From contig JAHBMJ010002075.1 in assembly GCA_018398765.1 (NCBI GenBank), forward strand, positions 45,001 to 87,500: a DNA stretch of 42,500 bases, given 5' to 3'. The notes below the pieces were generated by a model. That model searched no databases and had not been told where the DNA came from. It saw nothing but the letters and a program-made list of their open reading frames with translations. This DNA comes from Chromera velia. Its lineage: Eukaryota; Sar; Chromeraceae. Positions within the stretch are counted from its first letter, which is position 1; the number at the start of each line of letters is the position of its first letter. Of this stretch, positions 32,401-42,500 are shown one piece after another. Made by a program: the position numbers and the translations under genes.

Positions 32401-33388
32401 TCTAGGCAGGATTGTGCACAACAGTAACACCATATCCTTCATTTTCTTCTCATTATCAGAAGTGCCCCTCCTGGTTGCACCTGCAACGCGTTGTGCGATC
32501 TGTATTCTTATGTTGCAAGGTGTTGCAGGGTTACATAAGTGTTGCAAGGTGTTACAGTCTTGCAGACCGATTATATAGCAAAGCAGATAGATGGCTTGGC
32601 GCGCTAAGCAGCTTACAATAGACTGCCAAATCGAAGCTGGTGTTTGAAGTAAAAAGGCTGTAAGGTCAGACAAACCACTGCAGGCGTTCGACTGAATTTG
32701 AGCGAAGTTGCCGGCTGAGGATGCACGCATACAACCAGCTGGTTTCCATGTATACGACCGGCTGGTTTGCATGCATGCGCGGCACGCGGCGTGCGGAGGT
32801 CCTGCAGTGGGGACTCGATCGAGTACCCATGGGCCGCTGGCCACGGCGTGCGGCATAATCATACACATGCATACAGAACTTTCAAAAAAAAAAAAGAAAA
32901 CCAAAAATGAGATTTTAGCATTTTTTTTTCTTTGGTAGTGGTCACCTAGACGCTATTCCATCATAGAACCTTGACGACTAGCTATATAGCGCGTTTGACT
33001 ACTAGCTATAGCTCGGAGCGCGCTAGCTAATTCCTATATTATTACCTACAAAAACTACTCCGCTTAAAAAACTATGACAGATCTGGTTTAATTAAGTTAA
33101 TTCATCTAAAGTTTAAAAAATTGATTTCATATTCTTCATATACATAGTTTTTGATTTTAATCTTAAAAAAAAAAAAAACAATTATATCATAGTGGTATGT
33201 AGTGGTACACTTTAGAGCCGGTAACGCTTAAAAGTTGCTTAACAGATTTGTTTACAAACTTGGTCCGCTTTGCGAGGGTGGTTCATGAAGCAGCTAAAAA
33301 ATTTATAGCTACATTCAAAAGTGCGGCGGTTAGAGTCAACTGAGTATTTAATGTGAAATCAACTACACTTCAGGCTTATCAACTAACC
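32401..33388. other. Repeat-derived AT-rich region
   Basis: Contains TGTTGCAAGGTGTTGCAGGG-like short repeats at 32513-32570, a duplicated GGCTGGTTTSCATG motif (about 32738-32775), a 14-A run at 32884, and CTAG-rich AT DNA from 32940. The minus-strand open frame 32904-32338 may be a retroelement fragment. No host gene is supported. Confidence 0.5.
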
Positions 33389-33539
33389 TCACTGTCCTTC
33401 AGCAGCAGCGTCAACAGTCTCAGCAAAGACACCTCGAAGCACTCTCTGCATATTGCTACTGACTTCATTCCCAACCCGCACATCTCCTAACAGGGGAAGC
33501 CGCCCCGTTCCTGCCAAAGAAACTAGGGCTGACACCCCC
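33389..33539 (-). pseudogene. Out-of-frame C-terminal remnant of LRR gene C
   Basis: Directly after the premature TGA of gene C, another frame continues the alignment with the last LRR and C-terminal tail of gene A (GDEGVSALVSLAGTGRLPLL compared with A's TDEGVLALIGLAGTGRVPIL) and stops at 33389. So the DNA for the ancestral C-terminus is still present but not in frame with the upstream exon. Confidence 0.75.
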
Positions 33540-36500
33540 TCATCCCCCAGGAAGGATCCTGACATCGAGTCTCTCCAAAGGGGGAGGGGCTGTAGCGCCC
33601 CATGCTGTGATGATTTTCTTCAGCCCAGCGTCATCCACGCTGCCGAGTTTCAGACTGCGCAGCTGTGGCAGCTTCTCTGCCGACAGAGCCTGACAGAGAG
33701 CAGACGTCCCTTCGTCAACTAGAATCGCATCTGGCAACTCCAGAGAACGGAGAGACCGCAGCTTCCCACTGCCCAAGCCAACACAAAGAGAAGAAACGCT
33801 CTCCATGAAGAATGCCCCCCCCAGGCTCAGGTCCTGCAGCCCTGCCAGCTGCCCGAAACTAAACGCGACCGCAAGTGCCCCCATTTGGGCACATTCTGCC
33901 CCTATAGCGGTCAGGTTTTCATCGGATTCGTTCTCTACCGACCTCAAGGTCAGACTTCTGAGAGACTTTGCGTGGGGGGAACAAAGGGCGATAGAAAGGG
34001 CCTGCATGCCCTCCCGTCTAATGGAAACGTCTTCATCACAGGCGAAGTGCAATTTTCGAAGTCGGGGAAACTTCCCCTTTGTGATGCATTCGGCAAGAGG
34101 GGAGGCAGCAACAAAATCCTGCTCAAGGAGGTTTGGGACACAGATTGTGTCGAGAGAAGGGAGACAACCCCTCCCCGATGCAATACCATTAAAGAGGCCG
34201 GACAGTCCCTCCACAGTCTCACAGTCGATTTGTATCTCCTCAAATGCATGTGGACCAACCAGACGTGTGCTGACTCCACCATCATCGCTCTGAGTTAATG
34301 CTTGACCTAAATCAGATAGACTGCCCTCAATCCGTCCTCCCCCCTCAAAGGCAATCTTGCGGAGCCCCGCTACCTTCCTGTTGCGGATGAGGGCGGCCAG
34401 AGCTTGCACAGCTGCTCTGCCGTGGTCATCCACCTCATCTTCGCCCGGGTCGACACGGAGGTCTACTGCCACCTCTGGAGACAGACACCCCATCCCCAAT
34501 CCCTCCACCAACCTCTGGAGGCTGCTGTCAACCCACCCCAACTCCAACTTTCGGAGAGACGGGACCTTTCCAGTGCTCAAAACTTTCCCCAACTCTCTGC
34601 AACCGTTTCCCTCCTCACCCCCACACGATATTTGCAGAAACAGCTCCTCAAGGGACACAAGGCCCCCCGACCCCAGACCCTCTGCAAGAGCCCCCACCCC
34701 CGCATCCAACTGTTCATACCAAGACAACGAAAGTCTTCGCAGAGAAGACAACCCCCCTTCTCCGAGTGCCCTTCCGAACTCGCACAGCGGCTCGGTTGGC
34801 ACGAAATCATCATCCTGCCAAAATTCCAAATCAAGGTCCTCAAGGGAACTGAATCTCTTTTCCCTCAGTCCCTCTGCTAACCCCCCCAGAATCTCATCAA
34901 CGTGTGTGTGGGGATCAGTCGAATGCCCTACCCCGATCTTCAATCGGATCAGGGAAGGTGCCTTGCCACTTGCAAGACAACGAGTGACAACCCCCAGTCC
35001 CTCTGACAACCACCCGGCGTCATCCTCAAACGTCAGATCTCTTAACTGAGAAAGGTGATTGGAATCGAAAGCAGAGGCGAGGGTCTGTGCTGGGGGAAGG
35101 TCAATCTGACACAGCTTTAAAACCTGCAGAGACGCCGCTGTACCTCCTGCCAGGGCGGTGCAGACGGCAGTCAGGTCTTCTCGGCGAATTCTGGTGCTCA
35201 ACAGATTTAGGGTGCGGAGAGCCCCTAGCCTTCCCCCCTCCAAAGCCTCACCTATCATGGAAGCAGGGCTTTCGTTATCATCGGGGCCTTCAAGGCTGTT
35301 CCCACTCACGTCCAGCTCCTGCAAGGCAGGAAACTGATGAGAGAACAGAGAAGTCAAACCACTGAAATCCCATTCACCCCCCTCGGATTTCTTTGCAAGA
35401 CAATTCTCCTTCAAAATGAGGACCCTCAGGGACGAGAGGGTCCCCGCCCCCACCGCCCCCGCCAACCCCCCCACACCCTCTGCCCTCATGTCGTTGCCCC
35501 CCAAGTCCAACACCTGCAGAGAGGGTGCCTTCCCTTCCTTCAAAGGCGCGCTCAGCGCCTTCACCCCCTCTGCCTTGGCTGCTGTCTTGCTCAGTTTGAG
35601 GGACTGCAGGGGAAGTGCCTGCTCGGAAGCGGACAGTCCCCTTGCCAGCGTCGGCACTCCAGAGGGGCCCAGAGGGTTGTTGCTGACATCCAGCCCCAGA
35701 AGCTTCGAGAGAGTGCCCTCACCAAAGGCGGACCTGAGGGCTTTCATGGTCAGCGACCGGAGTCGGTTCTCTGCATCCGCACACGAAGTTTACGCAGCGT
35801 GGGAAAACCAGAAATTTTCCTTCCTGACCAAGAAGAAGACACACACCTCGACTTGTTGCCAGCTGCCTTACGGGAAGAAACGGCCAGAAAATAAAGGCAC
35901 AGTAAGAAGATTGAGATGGCCAGATTCAGAGCAACCAGAGGCACAAAGAAGAAAGAAGTTCGGACGAGACAAAAGGCAAAGACGGCAAGAAAACCGCCTC
36001 CCACCTTTCAAATACAAGTATTCCAGAGACGGAGGCAGAGAGTGAAGAAGGGTCGCTCCCGCAGAGTCACTCAGGTCACATTCTGCACACACACAGAAAA
36101 ATCTGTCACCCAGGGGGACCAGCCAGCCACAAGCTCTGAATTCAGAACGCAACATATATACGCCTTTCCATGTCATCAACATCGTCAATCTCTATGCCTT
36201 TTTTTTGTTGTCGTCAGGAAGGAAGCAGCAGACGGAGGGAAGGACGGACTGACTGACTGACTGATTTGAGAGATCCAAATTCTTTAGGGAGGCAGAGACG
36301 GCACCTCTCCGAAGAAACCGGTCGAGAACGAAGAGGGAACGGCCGTAGCAAACGGATGCTCCTGCAAAGAGACGGAAAGTGAGGAAGACAGCGGACAGCA
36401 AAAATTCCGCATTTCCTCTGTCAGAAACATTCATTACAGGAAGGACGAAGAAGAGAGGTCTTTTTGAGGTCATCCAAAGAGAAAGAGAAGAAAACAAGAG

Positions 36501-36871
36501 GAGATATGTTCTGGACGAAAGACTGGGGGGGACGAGAAAGATCGGAGCCTCTCAAAAAGTCGACAAGAACATTCACGCCGAGGGAGGGAGGGAGGGAGGG
36601 AGGGAGAGGCACTCCGGGCATGCAGAGAGCAAGAACGAGCAAAGCGAGTGAGGGTGCATCCGAGAACAGAGAAAAACGCAACCACAAAAAGAGTGAGAGA
36701 CATGTGGCAAGGAAGCCCATGGATCAACTCACCCCCCTTGAGTCCCTCCAGAAAGTCAGGTCCCGCGGGAAGAGAGGACAGAAGGAGGCCCAGCTTCCCT
36801 GCATCAAGCGAGAACTCTGCACACACAGACGAACAAGGACATACACACATATACCCACATACACACACACA

Positions 36872-36949
<78 letters not shown>

Positions 36950-38348
36950 CAAAGAGAGAAAGAGAGAAAGAGAGAAAGAGAGAAAGAGAGAAAAAGAGAG
37001 AGAGAGAGAGAGGGAGAGAGAGAGAGAGAGGGAGAGAGAGAGAGAGAGACGCACACACACGTACACGCACACGCATACGCACACACACGCGCGCACGCAC
37101 AGTCACAAGCCGGAGACAGCCACAAGAGCGTCTGAGAGACAGCCACAAGGCAAGAGACAGTGGCAACGGAATGGGATCGGGATACAGGGCATCTCCGTAT
37201 CGCATGCACTCTCCGTGTCTCACACCGTCATGCACTTACCGAAGGTTTTCCTTCCCTCCCTCCCGTCCTTCTCAATCAGATCTCCCTAAGCGTCTCTTTG
37301 CCTGTCTCATTTCCCTCTAACGTCTCTCATTGTCTCTCTGTGCACGCCGTTCTATGAATTGATCTTTGTCCAGACCTCTTCGAATGAAATCTGTCTCCTG
37401 TCTCAGTCGACCATTACACCTCCCTTTGCGTTGTCTCTGTCGCGTTGAGAAAGAGAAGAAAATGCAGGGAAAGAAAGAGAGAAAAGAGAAGAGAAACCGA
37501 CCCGAGAGGTCCACACTGGAGACAGAAAGCCTGATGTGCTTCTGCAACGAAGGAAAAACAAAACAGCAACCCAGAAATAACGATAGATGGCCTCCGCGAG
37601 TTACTCGACAGGCAGGTGTGTGCATGCCCGCCTGCCTGCGTGCGTACGCGCGCGTGGGTGTGGGTAGGGATGGGCTGTGGCCGAGCGACGCCGGTTTTGC
37701 CCAAATTTGAAAAGGAGTCTTGAACATTCACCTACAACCCTGGCAGCATTTCTTTCCTTTCTTTTGGGAGTGTACGTTCCTAGTGTACGTTCGAGTATAC
37801 GACGCATGCGAGCAGAATTTTATTCATGACTCACCTGCTTGATAAATTGCAGGACCAACCATCCTGTCCCAAAGCCCGCCTTCTGAGACGTTAACTCTGA
37901 AATCAGCTGCAATCACCATTCATTGAACGGAACCGAACGACAGATTTCAAATTAAGCTCGGACACAAATTTAAAGTGAAAAGGTTGATCTGGTGCATAAG
38001 AAGCCGAGTCCATGAAAGTGGCCCGACTCTGTAAGACACCGACACGATAAAGAGCAGCCACCAGCACGAACAGATTTGGGTGGGAACGAGGGGCGAGAAT
38101 AGTGTATGCCTTTGATTTTGCAGAAACGTGAACCGTCGGTAAGGCGTCCGCTCGAAAAAACAAAACCATCCATTAGCAGAGAGAAGAAAGCAGAAATGTC
38201 GAAGTAGACGGACGGGCAACCAAGCATTCTTTCAGCAGATGCCCCGAGCACCACGCACCTCTGCAGGCGCACTTGTATGTGACAAAATGGCGGAGAGCGC
38301 AGAAGCACAAAGTCCCACGGAGGCATGTGCACTTCCCGCAGTCTCCAT
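33540..38348 (-). CDS. LRR protein, paralogue C (7 exons, 900 aa, C-terminal frameshift)
   Basis: Third copy of the ribonuclease-inhibitor-type LRR gene. Exons in transcript order: 38348-38259, 37906-37835, 37541-37502, 36816-36733, 36361-36254, 36082-36005, 35770-33540; sum 2,703 nt. The start METAGSAHAS lies 12 bases after a TTTTCAG acceptor. Exon 2 (LISELTSQKAGFGTGWLV) and the phase-1 LRR exons match A and B. The exon-5 donor lies in a TCAG repeat, and the choice at 36254 keeps phase 1. Exon 7 is closer to B than to A in its middle part. Relative to A and B, two bases are missing near 33560 (after LERLDV), giving RILPGG and a TGA and losing the last LRR. The protein may still fold, since LRR solenoids tolerate end loss, or the copy may be decaying. 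Confidence 0.75.
36584..36605. repeat. GGGA microsatellite in an LRR-C intron
   Basis: Five to six GGGA units lie in intron 4 of LRR gene C (CCCTC on the coding strand). Confidence 0.85.
36871..37093. repeat. TC, TG, GA and CA/CG compound microsatellite in an LRR-C intron
   Basis: Intron 3 of LRR gene C carries a TC run (about 36877-36905), a TG run (36909-36932), a long GA/GAAA purine tract (to about 37050) and CA/CG alternation to about 37100. It sits just upstream of exon 4 in transcript terms, the same place where B has its TTTC and TG tracts. Confidence 0.95.
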
Positions 38349-39141
38349 TTTTGCAGTCTCCTGAAAACAGAGAAAGAGACGAGGGGGGTTCTTTCTGTCC
38401 CACTTCATCTTCATCGCCGAAAGTGGGTAAAATCAAAACGGGCAATACCTGTGCGTCAATTCAGCAGTCCTTCACCGAGGTTGTCCCGCTCGCTTCTGAA
38501 GCCAGAGAAACCTTGCACGGAAACCGTCACGAGACGAGACGTGACGAGATCAGACACGAGTCAGACTGACTTTGATCCGGATTCACAGTCACAATTGACT
38601 TCTCAGGAACAGATGTGTGCACAAATCGAAGGAGTCGATCGATCTCAAGACGCATGACTTCGGTGGCAGGGGTAGGGAGCGTGTGCAGTCAAATGGCGGA
38701 GCAGTGCGCCGTTGAATGTGGAGCTGCACTATGCTGCACTGCATCTGCACTGCATGGCCGGAGCATGATCCGCGATGCACTATACATATACAGCTGAGTC
38801 AAGTCTGAACATGCATGCACCCTTCTCCGCGCGCGCGCGAATGCGCGCGAAATCACTAGCTTATGTATAGTCTGATCGATGTCTGACCGCGATACAGCTC
38901 TATATAATTTTGCATGTTTGCAAGCTAGGTTGACACTTATTCTAGCACTTATTAATACATACATTTAGGTACGTTGTTGTACGTAGCTGTCGGTCATTGT
39001 TTGTTCGAAGACTGTTTGAAGTGTCAGACCATGCAGTTGTACATGGGCCTCGATGTCGTGCTGAGGATACACCGGACTCTCTCTCTATCGCTTTTCACTC
39101 AGTCTTCAGAAACACATTTTCGGCCACCTTTTCACTACAGA
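38349..39141. promoter_or_regulatory. Intergenic region between divergent LRR-C and the Cys-rich gene
   Basis: 793 bp between start codons. Features: ACGAG-type direct repeats (about 38530-38560), TGCACTGCATCTGCACTGCA repeats (about 38732-38756), ATGCATGCA at 38811, and a CG alternation CGCGCGCGCGAATGCGCGCG at about 38829-38848 with Z-DNA potential. TTTTCACTACAG just before 39141 could be an acceptor, implying a 5' UTR intron for the Cys-rich gene. Promoter function is inferred from position only. Confidence 0.4.
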
Positions 39142-39579
39142 ATGAAGCTCGTCACGATGCTTGGCCTTGTCCTCGCGACTTTCGCTCTTCTTCACCCTTT
39201 TGATGCGGCCGCCGTTTCCCCGGCGTCTTTCACCCAAAAGCGAAGAGAGTTGACACAAGCATCCAAGGAGGACTCCGGGGATTACGAAGGCAAACCGTGC
39301 ACTATGTCTTGCTGGGCTCCAAGCACATGGTCAGATTGGAAGAAGGACCACTACAATCTGAATTGCTGTGGCGGGCGTTGTAAGGAAGTCAGCAAACTTG
39401 ACAACGATCAATGTCCGGAAGACAGAGAAGGCAGCCCTTGCAGAGTAATGTGCCTCGCTCCCAGTTCCTGGTACACAAACCACAACGGCAGAGAGCGTAC
39501 CACAGCTGACAATTACGACCTCAACTGCTGCAATGGGCGCTGCGTGAAAAGACGCACCACCCAATCCCGCTGTCCCTAA
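39142..39579 (+). CDS. Small secreted protein with two tandem six-cysteine modules (145 aa)
   Basis: Start at ATG 39142 gives a clear signal peptide: Lys at position 2, hydrophobic core MLGLVLATFALL, then small residues DAAA (cleavage near residue 24). The mature part has about 25 polar residues, then two modules of about 40-46 residues. Module 1: PC-TMS-C-WAPSTW, 11 more residues, LNCCGGRC, 10 residues, C. Module 2: PC-RVM-C-LAPSSW, then LNCCNGRC, 9 residues, C. The order C..C..CC..C..C resembles the cystine-knot framework, but the loop between Cys2 and the CC pair (17 and 22 residues) is longer than usual. I do not recognise the family; an extracellular or vacuolar disulfide-rich protein is inferred. 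An in-frame upstream extension to 38974 lacks a signal peptide and is not preferred. Confidence 0.75.
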   Translation: MKLVTMLGLVLATFALLHPFDAAAVSPASFTQKRRELTQASKEDSGDYEGKPCTMSCWAPSTWSDWKKDHYNLNCCGGRCKEVSKLDNDQCPEDREGSPCRVMCLAPSSWYTNHNGRERTTADNYDLNCCNGRCVKRRTTQSRCP

Positions 39580-40665
39580 AAGTCAAAGACCAGTGATGGT
39601 GACTGACGATCCCGATCATACAGGATCGAATTGCCGAGACAGGATAGGTCCAATGGCATGACACAGATTAAGAGTTGACGTGTCATTTTGTATTTTGTTG
39701 CACGCCTTTGATTTCGAGCCTTTGGACGACCAGCATCACCCAGTGCTGAGTAATGATGATCAAAGATTCTGCCTGCAGGCCCTCCCACTCCCAACACATC
39801 AACAGCAAGAGCGGGCTGCAGAGGGAGCAGAAACAAAAAACATAAATAATCGTTCACAATTTAAGCTCGATCGATAAGCCGCACGAGGAGAGTGGGTGCA
39901 TGCATTGAGCCGGAACAGAAAAATAATAATCAGAAGAGACTCAAGCAACAATGTGATTGAAGATTTACTTCCAGATCAGGTCGGCCTCTGGTAGACCAGC
40001 CCGGGCAACCATGCAGCCATCCCTTACAAGCTCGGATCGTTCCTTCGACGTTTGCACAGATGCGCTTCCTTGCGAGCAACTGTGTCACCGTCTTCTAAAT
40101 GCCACTAGCCTCGACAAGGTATGAACAGGGCGACAAACTTGAAGCACGGTGACACGTAAGGATATGTATGGCTTCGGCAGAAAAAGACCCTCAAAGCACT
40201 GCATCATACACTTGACGGCGAAGTTGACGCACGCATGCAAGTGTGCGAAGTAACTACTAAGACGGTCACGGTGTATAATTAGGATTAGGATTAGGAATTT
40301 AAGATAAGATGCAATCTACTAATAGGAATCAGACTAGGATGCGATGTATGTCCTGCGTGAAACAGTCGTATACTACAGTCACTGGCATAGTACCAGTGAC
40401 TAGACTAGTGATTAGCATAGTGGTGAAACCTGGGTTAAAACAAACTACTAAGGCCTAGAACCGGCCTAGAACTATAGGCACTAAACTAATATTGCAGAAA
40501 AATTTAATCGTATGAAAACTTAGAAATAAACTAAAGTTGAATTGAATTTGAATTGAATTGAATTGAGGTGGTTATATAGTGCTGTAAACTTATGGTTTGA
40601 GTTAGATCGAGGATCATCTGAAGATGGTCCCAACTCCACTTGGAGCGCTAAGCAGCCCTTGTATC
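39580..40665. other. Intergenic, grading into AT-rich DNA
   Basis: The first roughly 350 bp is probably the 3' flank of the Cys-rich gene. From about 40260 it becomes AT-rich. It contains three ATTAGG units (40279-40296), a perfect 8-bp stem GTCACTGG/CCAGTGAC at about 40379-40401, and a GAATTGAATTGAATTG run (about 40538-40565). No gene seen. Confidence 0.6.
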
Positions 40666-41248
40666 TACCCTACAAAAAATGTTAGAAAAATGATAGAAAG
40701 GTTGTTAGAAAAGTGATGATGATGATGAGTGAGGTTTAAATCCTAAACCCAACGACGCTAGATCCCAAGCTAATAAGAAGGCTTTGAAGACAACCCAGAG
40801 CACCCATTCATTGGGGAGGGGGGAGGATAAAAAAGCGTGCATGGTAATCGGATCCTAGATCAGATCGATTCAACTCACTGTGGCAACTTGCCCGATCAAA
40901 ATAATGAACCTTGTTGAGACTTTGCTAACTCGGCGGAGTGATAGAAAACTGACAGAAAAGTGATAGAAAAGTAATAAAAATTGAACTTAAAAAAATTGTC
41001 AGAAAAACGATCGAAAACTAAGAAAAGTGCATGATAGAAAAATGATAGAAAACTAATAGAAAAGCCTGAGTAATAAAAAATTGATAGAAATTCAGACCGC
41101 TAATTCTTGTCACTTTTCTATCATTTTTCTACCATTTTTCTACACTTTTCTATCAGTTTTCTATCACTTAAATTTCTATAATTAACAAGTTTTTTATCAC
41201 TTTTCTATAACAAGTTTTCTATCACTTTTCAATATTTTTTGTAGGGTA
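40666..41248. mobile_element. Foldback element built from TGATAGAAAA repeats
   Basis: Perfect 15-bp terminal inverted repeats TACCCTACAAAAAAT (40666-40680; inverted at 41234-41248) enclose arms made of degenerate TGATAGAAAA(G/C) units. These run in one orientation at about 40681-40712 and 40940-41090, and inverted (TTTTCTATCA) at about 41105-41230, so most of the element can fold on itself. No ORF. The left half is interrupted by the dispersed repeat at 40713-40932. Confidence 0.75.
40713..40932 (-). mobile_element. Dispersed repeat copy 2, LINE-like 3' end, nested in the foldback element
   Basis: Starts at a TGATGATGATGATGAG tract and aligns over about 200 bp with 32191-32400, with scattered substitutions and small indels. 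The minus-strand orientation matches that of copy 1. The foldback repeats resume on the right side immediately after the homology ends. Confidence 0.65.
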
Positions 41249-42050
41249 CCCTCATACTAAGAGGAAGATATATTTGATGCATAGTTATGCAGATTTTCAT
41301 TGATTTGTTTGGTTTGAACAATCGATATTACACTAGAGCTCTGGCCAGAGGAGACTGGCCTCCTGGGGCGTTCTTACAGCCGTTTGCACAATATTTTTTT
41401 TCGGTTGTCATACATAAAATATGTGCATGCCAATGCATAATAGTTCCGGATAGTTTCCAAGAACTGTTTCTTATTAAATTATTTCTGCATCTCCATTACA
41501 ATTGCAAAAAAAAAAGCCTAGAGCTAAAGCGTTTTTGCTTTTTTATTTAAAAATGACCCCTGTTTGACTGCTTATATGGAGAAAAGTGAATTGAAAAGAG
41601 TCAGAGCGCACTAGAGCGTTTTTGTTTTTTTATTTGAAAATGACCCCCAGTTCGATTGCTTGCATGGGAAAAAAGTAGATGTAAATATACATTAAGGAAA
41701 AAATACAGACGTACGTACATGTAGCGATGTTCACGTAGCTAGACTTATATATGTCATACAACAGTTTGACCTTCCGGTGTATTCCGGTGCGCTGTGGCTG
41801 TAGCTTCAGGATTCACATTAGATTAGTTGATACCAAAATGTCGCGAAGTCCAAAGAATGAAATCATTTGTTCAAAGATGCGCCATTGGCCTCGACCTCCG
41901 AGCCCCTCTCTCCAGCTCCCGTAGTGGAGATGCTTTAGCACTGCGTCTGTCGACTCTTTTGAATGGATCATTACCTGCAGTGACGCCGAGTAGCGCAGTT
42001 CATTGCAAGAAGAAACAGGAAATAGATATTAGGTAGGGAGTGGCAATTTA
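41249..42050. other. AT-rich region with a tandem duplication, no gene seen
   Basis: Includes two diverged head-to-tail copies of about 75 bp spaced about 92 bp apart (about 41517-41590 and 41607-41681), each with GAGCGTTTTTGYTTTTTTAT-like and AAAATGACCCC cores. Open frames here are short and show no recognisable motif. Confidence 0.6.
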
Positions 42051-42215
42051 GTGAGTGCCCCCGACGGGAAAGCTGTTCTCGCCTGTGTCGTCTTTCTTCG
42101 AGGGAGAAGACTGCCCTAGCAGTGTGTGCAGCTGTATATTCATTCATATCGAAACTGCCAAATGCTAGATGCCCATTTATGGGCCGATGGCGACATTGAA
42201 TGATGATGATGATGG
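42051..42215 (+). mobile_element. Possible LINE 3' end with ATGATG tail
   Basis: A plus-strand frame ending AVYSFISKLPNARCPFMGRW then RH and a TGA is followed immediately by an ATGATGATGATGATGG tract (42200-42214). An ORF ending directly at a trinucleotide tail is the layout of a LINE 3' end, but I cannot confirm homology. The sequence after the tail (42216-42500) has no supported gene and a 13-A run at 42366. Confidence 0.3.
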
Positions 42216-42500
42216 TGTTAGGGACGGCTCTCATTGCAGAGAGGATCTCTTTCATTGCACCTTTGCTGACTGCTGGCTGTCTAACATACAGGGACAGCAC
42301 AGGACTACTGAAGGACAAGCAGATTCCACCACTCATGAGGGCCTTTCGGAAGGGACTGATTTCTAAAAAAAAAAAAACACGGAGCCATGCGATGTATGCG
42401 TGCCCTCTCTCTGCTTTGTTGCCTGCATGACGCAGCTCTCTCGGCCTTGACACGACTGACTGACCTCTTCTTGCGGCTCGAACTCGTGCACGGCATTTGT

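Noticed and set aside
36464-37289. Long frames through the GA/TC/TG microsatellites of LRR-C
   Set aside because: Open only because the simple repeats lack stops; they encode Ser-Leu or Arg-Glu runs inside introns.
40279-40296. ATTAGG triplet repeat as interstitial telomere
   Set aside because: Only three units, and the unit is not the TTTAGGG type expected for this group; likely chance.
42188-42430. Plus-strand frame after the ATG tail (LLKDKQIPPLMRAFRKG)
   Set aside because: Starts within the trinucleotide repeat and ends near a homopolymer; too short and no family match.
41971-42453. 160-aa minus-strand open frame at the right end
   Set aside because: Runs through the ATG tail and a 13-A tract with no recognisable motif; not supported as a gene.

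Overview
The window looks like nuclear DNA from a eukaryotic protist. Genes are interrupted by GT-AG spliceosomal introns, mostly ending in TGCAG. Intergenic DNA is long, and gene blocks of roughly 50% GC alternate with clearly AT-rich islands full of degenerate transposons. Gene style, GC level, TGCATGC-rich flanks and large ribonuclease-inhibitor-type LRR proteins suggest a chromerid alga such as Chromera velia. That assignment is inference from memory, not something the sequence proves. All exon models below were built by hand from splice motifs plus phase continuity; in every multi-exon model the summed exon length is an exact multiple of three.

Layout. (1) 1-10630, + strand: a giant 7-exon gene, open at the left edge, encoding at least 2,924 aa with scattered WD40-like strands and very long low-complexity stretches. 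(2) 10631-11706: AT-rich island. (3) 11707-16473 (-) and 17477-22408 (+): two divergently transcribed LRR paralogues, here called A and B, with the same 7-exon architecture. (4) 22409-26823: repeat land, with a 5'-truncated LINE-like relic (-), then a 533-bp inverted-repeat DNA element nested inside a larger inverted-repeat element. (5) 26824-29335 (-): a 6-exon mitochondrial carrier of the OAC1/SLC25A34-35 type. It is divergent from (6) 29898-30548 (+), an intronless TVP23/FAM18 Golgi membrane protein followed by a 69-bp minisatellite. (7) 31361-33539: AT-rich island with a dispersed LINE-like 3' end. (8) 33540-38348 (-): a third LRR paralogue, C, frameshifted near its C-terminus. It is divergent from (9) 39142-39579 (+), a small secreted protein with two tandem six-cysteine modules. 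(10) 39580-42500: AT-rich repeats, including a large foldback element that contains a second copy of the dispersed repeat.

The genes are not a functional pathway. The local history is duplication of one LRR gene into three copies with homogenised blocks, plus heavy repeat invasion. The most unusual observation is a pair of related small palindromes in two unrelated genes (7.39 kb and 27.02 kb). Each sits between about 45-50 bp direct duplications of an intron-exon acceptor junction.
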